A stretch of DNA of 64,000 nucleotides, from contig OX155950.1 of assembly GCA_944548615.1 (NCBI GenBank), forward strand, positions 33,277,170 to 33,341,169. Reading direction: 5' to 3'. Source of the stretch: Micropterix aruncella (taxonomy: Eukaryota; Arthropoda; Insecta; Lepidoptera; Micropterigidae). A program made the position numbers and the translations under genes. The notes under the pieces were generated by a model. It had not been told where the DNA came from, made no database searches, and saw nothing but the letters and a program-made list of their open reading frames with translations. Positions 10,373-20,850 of this stretch are shown piece by piece. Numbering within the stretch: the stretch's first letter is position 1; each line of letters begins with the position of its first letter.

Positions 10373-11415
10373 TCTTACATTAAACGTTTTATATACTTAA
10401 CTGATGACAGTTACAGCTCTCAACGATATTAAAAACAAATTCCCACAAAAACTACTCTCCTATTTTCGTAAGTCTATGTGGCGACTGTTGGCAATCACGC
10501 GGGTGTGTCGTATTCACACCGTTTACAAGAAGAAAGCTTCCCCATTCGGCAGACCGGCCACTCCAGTCTTTCGCTCACGTTGGCTGAGTGGTGCGAGCCA
10601 CTCGAGACACACGACACACGAGGCACGGCGACCGTGGCACAAGTGGCACAAGTCCGCGGACGTGCAATAAAACTATGTACTAAGTAACATTCATACTGCG
10701 CCCGCAAGACACCTATGTGGGTAATAGGTAACTTAGGCATGAACTAGCTTCAATGTTCTTCATGATTTTGCTTATTTTTTACTGTGAAATTTTCACAACG
10801 CGTCACTCTTAACTAGGCAACGCTTGTTCAAAGGAAGACACCAATTATAGACACCAATATTTCTCGCGTTGTTTCCGATATACAATATCAGTTTCATTTT
10901 AAGAATATTTTAGAAAAGTGTCACCATTTTTCCCCTGAAATTGGAGCATTTATATAAAAGAAAGTCTAAAATGTACCGATGTTTCTGAACAAATAAAAAT
11001 ATATAACGAAAAGGCCCTTCCAGACCCTCCATTAATAGTTATAATTTATTGTCTATTGTTAAAGGTCGAACGGTCTGTTATATCTTTGATATATTATCTA
11101 TTTATATCTTTGTTACAAAATCTTGATAATAATAATATCAGTTGCCGTGTGCGGCAACTGATCGTCTGTTCGATTGCTAAGTCCAGTTTTTGGGTGACAA
11201 CTATGGGACCTTGCACTTGCAGCGGCTGTGTTTATTTTAATGTATTATATAAAAGGAAGAAGTAAAATAAACTTTAATGTAAACCTCTTTGGTGGACAAA
11301 GGGTTGTATAGAAGGCGAAAAGAATATGGAAATAAGCTTATTCAAAATCTGACATTTGAAGCAGTTAAAGATTTCTTTAAAAAATATCCATAACCGCATC
11401 CTAATTTGATTATTA
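10373..11415. other. no recognised gene; one perfect small hairpin
   Basis: Open stretches near 10404-10740 overlap on both strands and lack domains. A perfect 11-bp stem, ATCAGTTGCCG/CGGCAACTGAT with a TGTG loop, lies at 11137-11162. It is too short for a microRNA precursor. Nothing else is recognised. Confidence 0.45.
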
Positions 11416-11417
11416 TT

Positions 11418-11806
11418 GACTAGCTGTTGGCCGTGGCTTCGTTTCGCGTAAAGTTTCGAATTGATTTGTTAATGTAAGTAGGTTGGCGTTTATTTGTATT
11501 TTTAGACGCTACCTTTAGATATATAGTGCAAGACGTCCCCCTCAGATGCAGGCTACCTATCTCGTAGACGTACGAGTGTTGTTCCTCACAACCCGCGTAG
11601 CCTTCTGCTGTACGCTGACCTAGGTATTTCGAGGTACTTTCACACGTCACTTATTTCAAGATTATCTCCTATAATTATATATCCGTTTCTTTTATTTTAA
11701 CAAAAAAAAAATCCGCTTCTATTTTTTTTGCTTATTATTGATTAAGCTGTCATGTTATATTATACATTATTATTTTGCTAGTTTTTCCTGTGGCTTCACT
11801 CGCAAT
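11418..11806 (+). repeat. two starts of a GTGGCTTC-type repeat
   Basis: ACTAGCTGTTGGCCGTGGCT at 11419 and GCTAGTTTTTCCTGTGGCTT near 11776 resemble each other and continue into TCG(T/C)...CGC. I recall the pattern (CTAGCT..TGCCCGCGACTTCG) as a very common lepidopteran interspersed repeat. The element extents are not clear, and the assignment is from memory only. Confidence 0.35.
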
Positions 11807-11989
11807 TATATAAAATGGTTAGGCCATGATCCGATTTTTAATACGAAAATATCTGGCCCTTATTCACGATTCGCTGGTCAGACTGTAGCTCCGGGTTTGC
11901 AACTGTATCAAAGATCAGAAACAGTTTATACAACGACTGAAAATAATTATCAAAGCAATAAAACGAAGCAAGTGCAATGAACTAAACGA

Positions 11990-12250
11990 CTAAGAAGTTC
12001 ATAAACCAATTAGCGTCCGACGGTCAAGACGCCGACCGACAGGGGGAGGGATCGGGTCTGAAAGGATTGCGGGGTTGGGAGGGGTAGGAGCGCGGGGGGT
12101 TTAGAGTCAGACCGCCATTGTGAGATGCTCTAATTGAATTCCGCGCGTCCCCGCAGGTGATACCTCACCGCTCGCCCCGATATTGTCGCTGCTGGGTTTA
12201 GCCTCATAAACTGTACAATCGGCCATTTATCAATTATTCGGATCGACTCT
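11990..12250. other. G-rich, CpG-rich patch without gene
   Basis: Contains closely spaced G-runs around 12042-12100 (GGGGG, GGG, GGG, GGGG, GGG, GGGG, GGGGGG) that could fold as a G-quadruplex if one longer loop is allowed. No coding signal is seen. Confidence 0.35.
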
Positions 12251-12254
12251 ATTT

Positions 12255-12478
12255 TTACTTTTCCGGTAGAGGAAAGTATTGTGAACGCACAAAAAAATCT
12301 GATAGAAACGGATGTATACGTTTTGACACCCTCTCCCCGAGACTATTAAGACCATTTCCAGACTGAAGTCTATTTGTGGTTTTGTGTATGTGTGTATGTG
12401 TGTGTGTGTATGTGTGTGTGTGTCTGGATGTATGGATGGGTGTGTATTCCTCCACTATAGCACCCAAACGCTTCATCC
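12255..12478 (+). repeat. microsatellite-bearing dispersed repeat, copy 1
   Basis: Begins TACTTTTCCGGTAGAGGAAA and GTATTGTGAACG, contains a (TG)n/(TGTA)n tract at about 12378-12424, and ends in CC(A)AACGCTTCATCCGA. The same order in reverse orientation is found at 16034-16160, so the TG tract is part of a mobile or formerly mobile repeat. Confidence 0.65.
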
Positions 12479-12548
12479 GATTTTTTTCGTCAAATAAGCC
12501 AGTTGGTAGGAATCCCTACTCTTGGTATAGTCAAATTGAATAACTGGT

Positions 12549-12656
12549 ATTATACCTTAATGTGGTATAATTCATTTTTCAAATATCGCCAATTTTTTTA
12601 AATTGTAAAACAATTACTATTTAAATTTAATTTTAAAATAATTGGAGCTGCTTAAA
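12549..12656 (+). repeat. 108-bp direct repeat, left copy
   Basis: Differs from 15849-15956 at about three positions, with no length difference. It starts with the imperfect palindrome ATTATACC...GGTATAAT and ends AATTGGAGCTGCTTAAA. No coding. Its high identity makes this pair younger than most repeats here. Confidence 0.8.
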
Positions 12657-12659
12657 TAC

Positions 12660-13040
12660 TGCAGATAGTCAAAATATAAAAACTAAGGGTCGGTTATAAA
12701 ACAGTAAAATTAAAATGATTAAAAATATAAAATTACATCAATAACCATGTCGCAATAGAAATAGTCAATATATTTTTTTATATTATAATCCATCTTTTAT
12801 AATTAATAATTTTATTTAGTAATGTAAATAATCAAAATTAGAAATTTAACAAATAATTAAAAAAGATTGTAATATAAATAATTATGAAAGATTAGGAAAA
12901 TAAATACTATCAAAGTCCTTAACAGAATACATTGGGTTCTTAATAAGCATATCCTAGAACTTGCTCTTAAATTGAACGTCTCCAAGACCCCTGACGATTT
13001 GAACTACAATTTGACATGCAGGCATCATTCGGTCACGGCT

Positions 13041-13045
<5 letters not shown>
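12660..13045. other. AT-rich, no recognised feature
   Basis: Very AT-rich. The last 60 bases lie directly before the poly(T) that marks the end of the minus-strand LINE and should be its insertion target. Confidence 0.45.
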
Positions 13046-13071
<26 letters not shown>

Positions 13072-13566
13072 ATTCCAACAAAAGAGAAAAACAGCGCACA
13101 GGTCTTAAGTTAATAAATAATAATAACAATATTACGGCCAAAATAGTCTCCTGGTAATATACAGTTAATGTGCGTGATGTGTAATAATATTTATATATTA
13201 TGTTATATTATCATGTTCTCTCGATTTCTGAGTGTGTACGATAGAGTAGGATGAGTGTGCTTATGTGTGTGATTGTAATGTGTGTTTAATGGGTGTGTGT
13301 AAGTACATCTACGTGTATGTGTCAGTTGTGTATATATGAGAGTGTGTGATTCTGCACAGGTATGTGTCTGTTCAAGCTTTTAAGGTGTGGTCTATTACCG
13401 CTCTGATAAACTCGTTTTTGCTCATTGAGAAAATGTCAAGCTCCTGAAACGATTCGTCGTAGGCTTCCATAATTCGATGCAGAGTTGAATTCCTTGCTTG
13501 ATTTGTATGGAGTCTGGGTACATTGAATACCCTTGGGTGACGAGTTCGGCGCGATGGGACGTTTAA
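13046..13566 (-). pseudogene. Jockey-like LINE, 3' part: ORF2 C-terminus, 3' UTR, poly(A)
   Basis: On the minus strand, from the TTAA at 13563-13566, the frame reads L-N-V-P-S-R-R-T-R-H-P then VFNVPRLHTNQARNS, ELDIF and a stop at 13372-13374. This is the usual end of Jockey-clade ORF2 proteins (NVPSR..R...F..P..RTN...NS...DIF). A 3' UTR of about 300 bp rich in CA follows, then AATAAA merging into a poly(A) of about 24, seen as poly(T) at 13046-13069 on the plus strand. The 5' continuation lies beyond the inserted TTAA element, at 15021-15308, in the same reading phase. The first 49 codons of the open stretch (13567-13713) belong to the insert, not to the LINE. Confidence 0.82.
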
Positions 13567-15016
13567 CCCGCTGAGCACGTAACATCCATTTGGGGACATG
13601 AATGGCGGCCGCCGAAATTCCGAAACGTCCACTACTGGATATAGCGCTCGGCTCTTACGAAAATGTCGTTTAAATTTCGAAATGCGATTGTATATTCTAT
13701 CGAATGATGCCATAATATAGCCAAATATGCAACACTATGAAATTGCTCGATTGCCGCATGCGATGTTAGAAATATGAATTACTACATCCCTTACAAAATC
13801 GGTGACCTCATTTCTGATGACAGTCGCGAACTGCCCACCGCTGGCGGCGTATAATTCCGCGACGTGTTGTGTTGTGAACTGTTTTGTGTATATAAGTGAA
13901 GTGTATACCGGATAAAAGTAAGTAATTTCCATTTTTAAGTAGTTTAGGCCTTAGGATTAAACAATTTACACAGCCCATTTGCTGTTTTTCACGAATTTTC
14001 GAAGAAAACACTTTGGCAAAACGTAACGGCTCGCGAAAGATGGCCGTTTTTATTTTGTAATGTTTGTGAAATATCCCGTTATATCGCGAAACATGACGTA
14101 ATGTCGCTTTAATTTACTAATAAAATAGGTATTGCTTCATTTACATCCTAAGTTATCACATAATTAGGCGTATTTTGAACATTATATGTTGTTTTCAAAT
14201 ATGGCTCGCGAAAATGAAACTTGTTTTGATAATTACTATGAGAGAAAAAAGTGTGATTTTCCATAGTTTTTCGATGAAATGTGACTCTTTGGAGTATAGT
14301 AATTAGTTATTAGACATATAATAAGTCTATGATAAGACAATATAATTGAAAAAATCTAACGAATTTTATATTATGGGCATTCAAAGTTTATTATTAGGTT
14401 CGGAAGTCGGAAACTCTCAAAACTTTAGATTTTTCTATAATATCAGACAAAGCTCAAAGTTCTGGTGTGATTTCTAAGAAGAAGTGATGTAGTAATAAAG
14501 TTATTTTGAAAGAATTTCATATAAAAAAATACCATAAGTAGTCACAAATTAAAAATTAAAAAAATTTTTTTTTACGAGAATACATACAATTTTTCTTGGC
14601 TGAATAAATAAATATTTTTTCCGTATTTTTGTATGCAAATAAGTAAAAAAAAAATATCGCTTTGGTAAAGCATTTAATAAAGAACATAACTGTATTTACA
14701 ATTTTTGATATTTACAAAAACTGTATTTACAAAAAAATCGAAATGATTTTATAGGCGAGTTTTTTCAGTTTGCCAATTTTGTAATATTTATTCATTATTA
14801 TCTTAATTGTTTTACGAGATAAGGTTATAATGTTTTATATGTCAAATTTCAATGCGATCATTTTTCTATTAATCTTTTTTTAATCCGATTAGTGGTTTAT
14901 AAGTTATGATCGTTTTTCTCAAGGCCGTTGACTCGCGTCGATTTTTTGCGCGAATATGTCGCGCGCAAAAGTGATGTTTTTGGGCGCGGTGAGTTTTTAC
15001 CTCGCAACGTGAGGGG
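13567..15016. mobile_element. 1.45-kb TTAA element inserted in the LINE ORF (non-autonomous, piggyBac-like)
   Basis: Both edges are TTAA (13563-13566 and 15017-15020). Removing the insert and one TTAA joins the LINE reading frame in phase: ...SRIAL before and NVPSRR after. The ends start with CCC: CCCGCTGAGCACG on the left and, in reverse, CCCCTCACGTTGCG on the right. They are imperfect inverted repeats. The interior is AT-rich with many stops; open stretches at 13735-14011 on the minus strand show no transposase motifs. TTAA-specific insertion with CCC ends points to the piggyBac superfamily as the source of mobility. It lacks a transposase and would have depended on one supplied elsewhere. 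Confidence 0.78.
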
Positions 15017-15020
15017 TTAA

Positions 15021-15308
15021 GGCTATTCTGCTTAGAATTTGTGGGCTGTCGATATGATGCGAAAGTATATTGTGGAAGAACGTCATATCAGTCACTTTAC
15101 GTCGCTGCTGAAGACTCAGCATTTCGAACCTTGCCAATCCGTCAGAATATGAGGTATATTCAGCGAGGGTTCGATGACACAAGTGCCTTACGAAGGTTTT
15201 CTGAATACGCTCTATAGAGTTGAAAATATTGTGGTTAAAATAGGTCTTATACTTCAATCTCGAAATATTAGACCTAGAGTCTTGAAATTCTTTACACAGA
15301 TGCGTCAT
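15021..15308 (-). pseudogene. Jockey-like LINE, 5' remnant of ORF2 C-terminal region
   Basis: Minus-strand translation gives NSIERIQKTFVRHLCHRT, YSDGLARFEMLSLQQRRKV and NILSHHIDSPQILSRIAL. This is the region after the RT in Jockey-clade LINEs, where IE+IQ..F(V/L)+ and L.SL..RR..D..F are diagnostic. The TTA of the final Leu overlaps the TTAA at 15017-15020, where the DNA transposon inserted. Upstream of about 15308 the similarity fades, so the LINE was either 5'-truncated on insertion or has decayed. The methionine at 15308 is not a true start. Confidence 0.8.
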
Positions 15309-15510
15309 TGCGCCGAAACCACATTGCGAAATAAATTTTGGTTGAAATATCTATCTCTTACATATACAATCGAAAAGTTTTTTTTTTTAATTCCACCGTA
15401 TTTAAGAAAACACTACATCATATTGGAAAGTAGCCATGTTAATACCACGGATATACTACAAAATACTACAAATATACTATATTTGCGATCAGAATCACTT
15501 GACTCAATCG

Positions 15511-15658
15511 GGGAGCGCTGGGGAGGGGGGGGGGGGTAAAAAATCTGTCAAGATGGGTGGTCGGTGTGGAAAGGGGGGGAGGTGTTCTGGGGGGGTTCGG
15601 TGTGGGGGGGGGGGGGGCGGTGTGGGGGGGGGGGGGTATTCGGTGTGGGGGGGGGGTC
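15511..15658 (+). repeat. extreme G-rich minisatellite
   Basis: About 150 bases with repeated (T)TCGGTGTGGGGGGG units and G-runs of 6-14. Many combinations satisfy the G3+N1-7 four-run quadruplex pattern on the plus strand. Long homopolymers make the exact length unreliable. The open stretches on both strands here are low-complexity artefacts. Confidence 0.8.
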
Positions 15659-15679
15659 ATCTGCTCGCTAGGAAAGTCT

Positions 15680-15843
15680 TGGAGTGATTTAACCGATTTT
15701 AATGCTCTTACGGTTACATCCCACCTTAATGTCTAACGACAATTATCTTACAGGCGGGCGGATTTAATAAGATCACGTGGCAGTACTCAGGTGGTACTGA
15801 CCAAGCCCGATGTTGCTTAATTTCGGTGATCTGACAGGAGCGT
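15680..15843 (-). mobile_element. 5S rRNA-headed SINE-like element, copy 2
   Basis: On the minus strand: GATCACCGAAATTAAGCAAC, ATCGGGCTTGGTCAGTACC, then a 5S box-C region shortened by about 10 bases, then TACTGCCACGTG. The tail follows with TAAGATAATTGTCGTTAGAC, ATTAAGGTGGG and ACCGTAAGAG. Head, junction and tail match copy 1 at 8701-8890. The box-C deletion should abolish TFIIIA-type promoter function, so this is an old copy. Confidence 0.72.
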
Positions 15844-15848
15844 TACAT

Positions 15849-15956
15849 ATTATACCTTAATGTGGTATAATTCATTTTTAAAATATCGCCTATTTTTTTA
15901 AATTGTAAAACAATTACTATTTAAATTTAATTTAAAAATAATTGGAGCTGCTTAAA
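15849..15956 (+). repeat. 108-bp direct repeat, right copy
   Basis: Partner of 12549-12656 at an offset of exactly 3300 bases and in the same orientation, with about three mismatches. It directly abuts the 5S-headed element. Confidence 0.8.
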
Positions 15957-16033
15957 GACATTTAATTAAAATAATTAAATGCTGTTATTCCAGCACGGAT
16001 TGTTCAACTCTTGCCACGACTGAATAATGCCTG

Positions 16034-16160
16034 CCTGCCAAATTTCAGCTCAGTCGGATGAAGTGTTTGGACGCAACCGTGAAGGAATACACACACACAC
16101 ACACACACAGATACGCAGAAGTTCGTTCACAATACTTTCCCTCTTCCGGAAAAGTAAAAA
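16034..16160 (-). repeat. microsatellite-bearing dispersed repeat, copy 2 (inverted)
   Basis: Reverse complement of the repeat at 12255-12478: CGGATGAAGTGTTTGGACGC, then GGAATAC, a (CA)n tract at 16088-16109, GTTCACAATACTTTCC and TTCCGGAAAAGTA. Here the segment between the tract and the TACTTTTCC end is shorter than in copy 1. Confidence 0.65.
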
Positions 16161-16800
16161 AAAAGAAATATGGGAAATTCTGTATTCTAGGCATCGGATA
16201 TGTATCCGGTTGCGTTTGTGGGTAATTATGCATATGCTGTTAATACCAATAATTATGTATTCCACATTGATACGCCGCAATTAACCAATTTAAAAATTCT
16301 CATTAAATTTTCACGTTGATGGGGTATTGCGTTACTTTCGTCGCAATGACGCGGGACTAGCGAGACGTTACAAACCGTTATTAAGCCGAACGCAATTTTG
16401 ACGAAATGATAGCATTTAGGAGCTGAGCGCTCCATGTCATCGCCGGTTCATAAGCTCCACCTTAATTAACATATATATTAAGAGCCATTCGCTGTTGTTT
16501 CGTTTCTTTCTGTTCCCGTTGTACTCCGCCTCTCGTTGTATAACGTTTAGACTTTTATGCTTTGTCAGGGAATATTCGATGCGTCGTACGATATCAATAC
16601 TGCATGCAACTCTCGTTCTTTATGGTGTATTTTATAAAGAGCTTTCCTAATAATAATTAAAGGGTTATGGAAAAATATCAATGTTAAATTTTCTACATTT
16701 TTGGTAATTCCATGTTTTAAATTTAGTAACCTAAAAACATAAATTTTAGCAAAGATTTGAGTGAGAAAAATATATTTTTCCTAGAAACTAAATATATTGT
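16161..16800. other. no recognised feature
   Basis: AT-rich unique sequence. Short open stretches on the minus strand have no domains. Confidence 0.45.
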
Positions 16801-16804
16801 ATAT

Positions 16805-16895
16805 GTTCGATAGGTTAGCTCTAAAATATTGCCTGCAGGCAATAAGCTCGCCTTTTCGAACGAATAAAGTGTTTTATTATTATTTTTAAAAAATG
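16805..16895 (+). repeat. LINE 3'-end family (CAATAAGCTCGCC), copy 1
   Basis: GTTAGCTCTAAAATATTGCC, TGCAGGCAATAAGCTCGCC, then GAATAAAGTGTTTTATTATT. The same terminal block is found at 26800-26895 (plus), 27590-27700 (minus), 31208-31268 and 31430-31460 (minus). A conserved end with AATAAA and a simple A/T tail is what remains of 5'-truncated LINE or SINE copies. Confidence 0.65.
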
Positions 16896-16904
16896 CGTTC
16901 TTTT

Positions 16905-17350
16905 CCAAAAATATACATTGTACTTAAATTAAACCCCATAAAAAAGCGAAAACTGTAATATAATATTAAATAATAATAACAATACTTCAGTTTCCTAAAA
17001 ATATTAATTTTACTTAAATTATACTCAGAAAAAAAACGAAAACGAGGAGAAGTCATTCTCCTTGATCAGTATTTCCCATCACACTACCTCCTCAGCGTCA
17101 ACCGTACCCCGAGGGCCATCGTGGTTATACCTCAGAATAAAGCGAAAACGAGGAGACATCATTAGCCTTGATCAGTATTTCCTATCGCATTTTCTCCTCA
17201 GCGTCAACCTTTCACTCAACCTTACACATTTTACCATACCCCAAAGGTTCACCGAGGTACCCCACATCTGGACCTGACGGGACAGAATGATCAAGGTCCA
17301 ACATCACCGTGTGAAACTTTATCATTATTTCCCGTCACAAGTTTTCTTCT
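16905..17350 (+). repeat. degenerate tandem repeats, period about 90-107 bp
   Basis: GAAAACGAGGAGA..TCATT..CCTTGATCAGTATTTCC and CTCCTCAGCGTCAACC occur at about 17038-17105 and again at 17145-17210. Two earlier partial units share TACTTAAATTA...AAAAGCGAAAAC (16921, 17013), and a late partial unit near 17290-17330 has GATCAAGGTCC...TTTCCCGTCACA. No protein is evident. Confidence 0.6.
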
Positions 17351-17739
17351 CTCTTCATTTAAGATAATACTATGATATTTTGATATAGGAACAGACCACA
17401 AGATTAGTATATCATTTTCACAAACAAATTACATTGACCGTTTTTCTCCGTAAACCTTCATTGGTTATGTAATGCAAATGATGATGTAAAATCACATTAT
17501 TCCGATATTTACAACGTATAAAAGTAAAAGAGGCAAAAAGAAATTTCAATTATTGATGATAGTCGACAAGTTAATAATAACGACAGGGATAACTGGCATA
17601 TCTGGCACAGCTGTCGCATATTTGCTCGGTAATTTAAATTCTAAGTATTTTATTTTTAATCATATTCAATAGCGATACCATAAATAAAATACAAACGGAG
17701 TTGCCATGTCATTCCCTGAACGGACGGGCAAATGACATA

Positions 17740-18700
17740 ATACTATTATTACACTTCTGGGGGGTGAGTGGTGGACTCCGTAAAAACAGCCTGGCGTGGT
17801 AGGTTTAGGACAGTTGTCTTTCTACATGTGAGCGTGCACCTTACCACCCATTCCCTCCACTGCGAAGTCATAGAATTTGAGATGCAGAAATCGCAGTTTT
17901 AGATATTTTTTTTAGGAAGGAGTTAGTTATTTCTAGCAGTTCATTGTTTCTAGGAAGTTGATTATAGCAACGATCTTTAAATAGGTGAAACAGAGATTTA
18001 TATGGGTGGCCACGAGCGACAGCTTCCACCGCGTGAAGGTGAGCAGTAAGGCCATTGCGGGTAACGGCATTTGCGAGATCATGATATTCCTTTCATTTGT
18101 ACTCGTGGTCTTTGGGATATTTGATTCCTATGGAACAGTTTATTCAAAATCTACATATAAAGACCATATTCTACATATAAAGGCCGTCTTCCAAGATAGA
18201 GAGTAAGGAGTTATATCTGGACGGAGGGCTGTGTATCCAAGATTTTCAGGGAATTTGTAGGTACTGTTTAGAGACCGAATTGTCCTCCAGAATCGAATCT
18301 GAAGCTTTCTCGATTATTGAGAAAGGTTTTGTAGTGGAATGTGTTTTTCTTTTAGAGTTATCCCGCACGAACCGTATTGGGGATTTGGAGTAATCTCATA
18401 CGACATTACCTTTCAGTGCATTGGAGGAGAAATGCAAAAGTCCCCGATTGTTGTCTAGTCATAGTGGCATTGAAGGCCAGTAGCATAAGCCATACTGTTG
18501 CTGTCGTAATCTCCTCGCAATAGGGAGATTACGAGGTCTTGAGGTCTCATAAGGGGCCTCATCCCTCATAGTCGTACTGTTATAGCCCAGATCAGTGCCA
18601 TTCTGGCTGATTCCAACAAGAAACTTTTTGTGGAAGTCTACGTGGACTTGTAGATCATTTGGTTCACTACGGCCACTTATGACGTGCTTCGATATAGCCA
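17740..18700 (+). repeat. dispersed repeat D1, copy 1
   Basis: Matches 57050-57830 over about 700 bases: GTGGTAGGTTTAGGACAG, CA(C/G)CGTG.AAGGTGA.CAGT, CATTTGCGAGATCATG, CTATATCTGGA.GGAG..CTGTG, CCAGAATCGAATC and AAAGCTTTCTCGATTATTGAGA. Copy 1 continues past the end of copy 2 and contains a perfect 11-bp hairpin, TCGTAATCTCC/GGAGATTACGA, at 18504-18534. A small tandem, TCTACATATAAAG, lies near 18148-18182. I could not recognise a protein; it is probably part of a larger retroelement or its UTR. Confidence 0.6.
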
Positions 18701-20250
18701 GATATACCGCTGGATATACTGTAATAATTATAGCTTAAAGTATGTTATACATATTTAAAAAACAACTTTTCATTTCTCAGTCGCGTTCGTCTTTGCCTTT
18801 ATACTTTTTATGTAATATTTTTAAATTATATGTTAGTTTCTTGCCGGATTCCCCCCGTTTAACTTTCTGGCGGCGCTCCACAATCGTTATGCCTGGAAAG
18901 TTTCCTCACCGCACTGGGAGCGGAGTAGAAAACGCGGCGTGGAGGCGGTGGCGGGGGATATTTATTTATAATCGATAGAGCCGGTGTAAGTTTTAAAGTT
19001 GGTGCAATGGCGGTTTCTGATAGCCAAGCACTGCTCCGGCGTCTTTCGCCCATTGCCGAAGAAAGTTTGTCAATTTTAATTGGCTGACTTGGCGGTTGTA
19101 TATTTAGTATGGTACCTACCTATACACTACGCCATTTTGGTATTTTTACACCCTGTATACTTTTTCCGTAAATTAAGAACACGCCCATTACAGAATAAAA
19201 AAATAGTATTTCCGCTTGTTAATTTTTAAACTTCCGCAATTTGGTAAAGCTTCCCCTTCGTTACTACCTCTAGTTTAATCCTATATAACGAGAGACACGA
19301 AGGCAAATTAAAAACACTGATCGCGCTGCCCGGAATATTTCGATGAATGTTTTACGATACCAGACGACGTTTCAACATACTGAATTTATAATTAACCGAA
19401 CCGGAAATGCTGAAAAAATAATAATGATATGTCGTATAAATGAATTTCAAACTAGAAGTACTAATTGTAGATATGATCGAAACAACAAGGTCGTGTCGAG
19501 AGAGTTGGTTTTTAGGTTCGCTTAGCGGTGTGTCTGTTAGTTTCTATATAATTATTTAATGAGTAGTTTCATATCTTGCAAATCTAATAGTAAGACTTGA
19601 GTTTGTTTCTCTGTCTCTGGTGTATGATCTTTCTTGTATACAACTTCAATCTTTCACGAGTTTGGGTATTCGTTCAGTCACTTGATATATAATATTATAA
19701 AAATAACCATGTATGTATAATGCAATAGGCGTGCAGTAGAAGCTCGTTTGCAGGAACTCTTTGATGGAGTCTGGACTCTTCAGGCTGAACCGTATATACG
19801 CGGTACTACGAGTATACGCCGACGTGGTTAAAGAATCACAAACAATGGACCTTATTCCTTAGGCAGAGGCGTGAGACTGCGTCGGTTTTTGGTCGCGTCA
19901 GTTCTTGAAAATATATTAAAATCATTGCCTACGAATTTCGATTCCAAGATGTTACCGGTGACCAAACCGACTTATACATACAGTTTTCTTACTGCCGACT
20001 GGTTATTGATCGCATGGTCAATCGATTGTTGCTTTATGAATGATTTACTAAACTTTCTCATACATGTTTTTGACGTCTACTTTATAAAAGTCTGTATTAA
20101 GCTACGAATATTTAACTACTTAGGTAACAAAGATTTGTTGATAAACGTAACATATGCTTTTCAAGAGTTTGTCTTGATAAAGCTACCTACAAGTACAATG
20201 GGTCACTATTCTTAGTATTGGGTATATACATAATAAATGCAATAAATTAT
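18701..20250. other. no recognised gene; CpG-rich patch 18840-19090
   Basis: Contains a CpG-rich stretch around 18840-19090 with open frames on both strands and no domain. A 114-codon open stretch at 19871-20215 has hydrophobic runs but no start context, family match or splice signals. I treat both as non-genic. Confidence 0.4.
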
Positions 20251-20254
20251 GTGC

Positions 20255-20850
20255 ATTCAGTTTTCAAACTATTTTCTTTTTTTTTCTTCCGGTTAGCTGA
20301 TATTTTATCGGCTATAATAATCGCACTTTTTTGCATTTTTTTAAAATCTTTCTCTTTACGCATCATTTATTTTTTAAAATATTAAACTCGTAAACCACTA
20401 AAGACATTAATAAATCAGCAACAACAAAGTAAGAGACATTATTCTCTCTTGATTCTGACACTTTTGTTGTGTTTTGTTTAACGGGGTTATTTAAAGTATT
20501 ACATTTTCAGATTACACCATTTTTAATTCAAAGGTCATATTTATTTCTATTTCTAGGTCCAGTATTAACGGATATCTTATTTTTGAATTTATTGAGATGG
20601 CCGCCATTTTTATACAAAATGGCGGATATCTCTCATTGACTTTCGAAATATTAATATTTCGCACACATACACACACAGAGAAAATTTTCCAGAAATCACT
20701 TTTTTCGCATTCCAAGGATCTCGAAACTTGGAGATCCGGTATAAACCGGATTCGGAAGAAATCGAGTATAAACTCGATTTCTAAATTTTGGTAAAGACAA
20801 GACTTTCTTTTGTTTACTTTCTTCGCAGAACACCATATAATTTTTAAGAA
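20255..20850 (+). repeat. dispersed repeat D2, copy 1 (uninterrupted)
   Basis: Shares with 22995-23890 the series CGGCTATAATAAT, ATTAAACTCGTAAACCACTA, TAATTCAAA, TCA..TTTATTT.TTT and GGCCGCCATTTT...AAAC/AAAATGGC. This copy is continuous across the place where copy 2 carries a G1 element. Near the end three perfect hairpins follow each other (20716-20780). The family has no recognisable protein. Confidence 0.65.

Noticed and set aside
11137..11162. Perfect 11-bp hairpin as a microRNA precursor or terminator
   Set aside because: The stem is too short for a pre-miRNA and no T-run follows it.
15436..15687. Gly-rich and Pro-rich proteins in the G-rich tract
   Set aside because: Low-complexity translation of the G-rich minisatellite on both strands.
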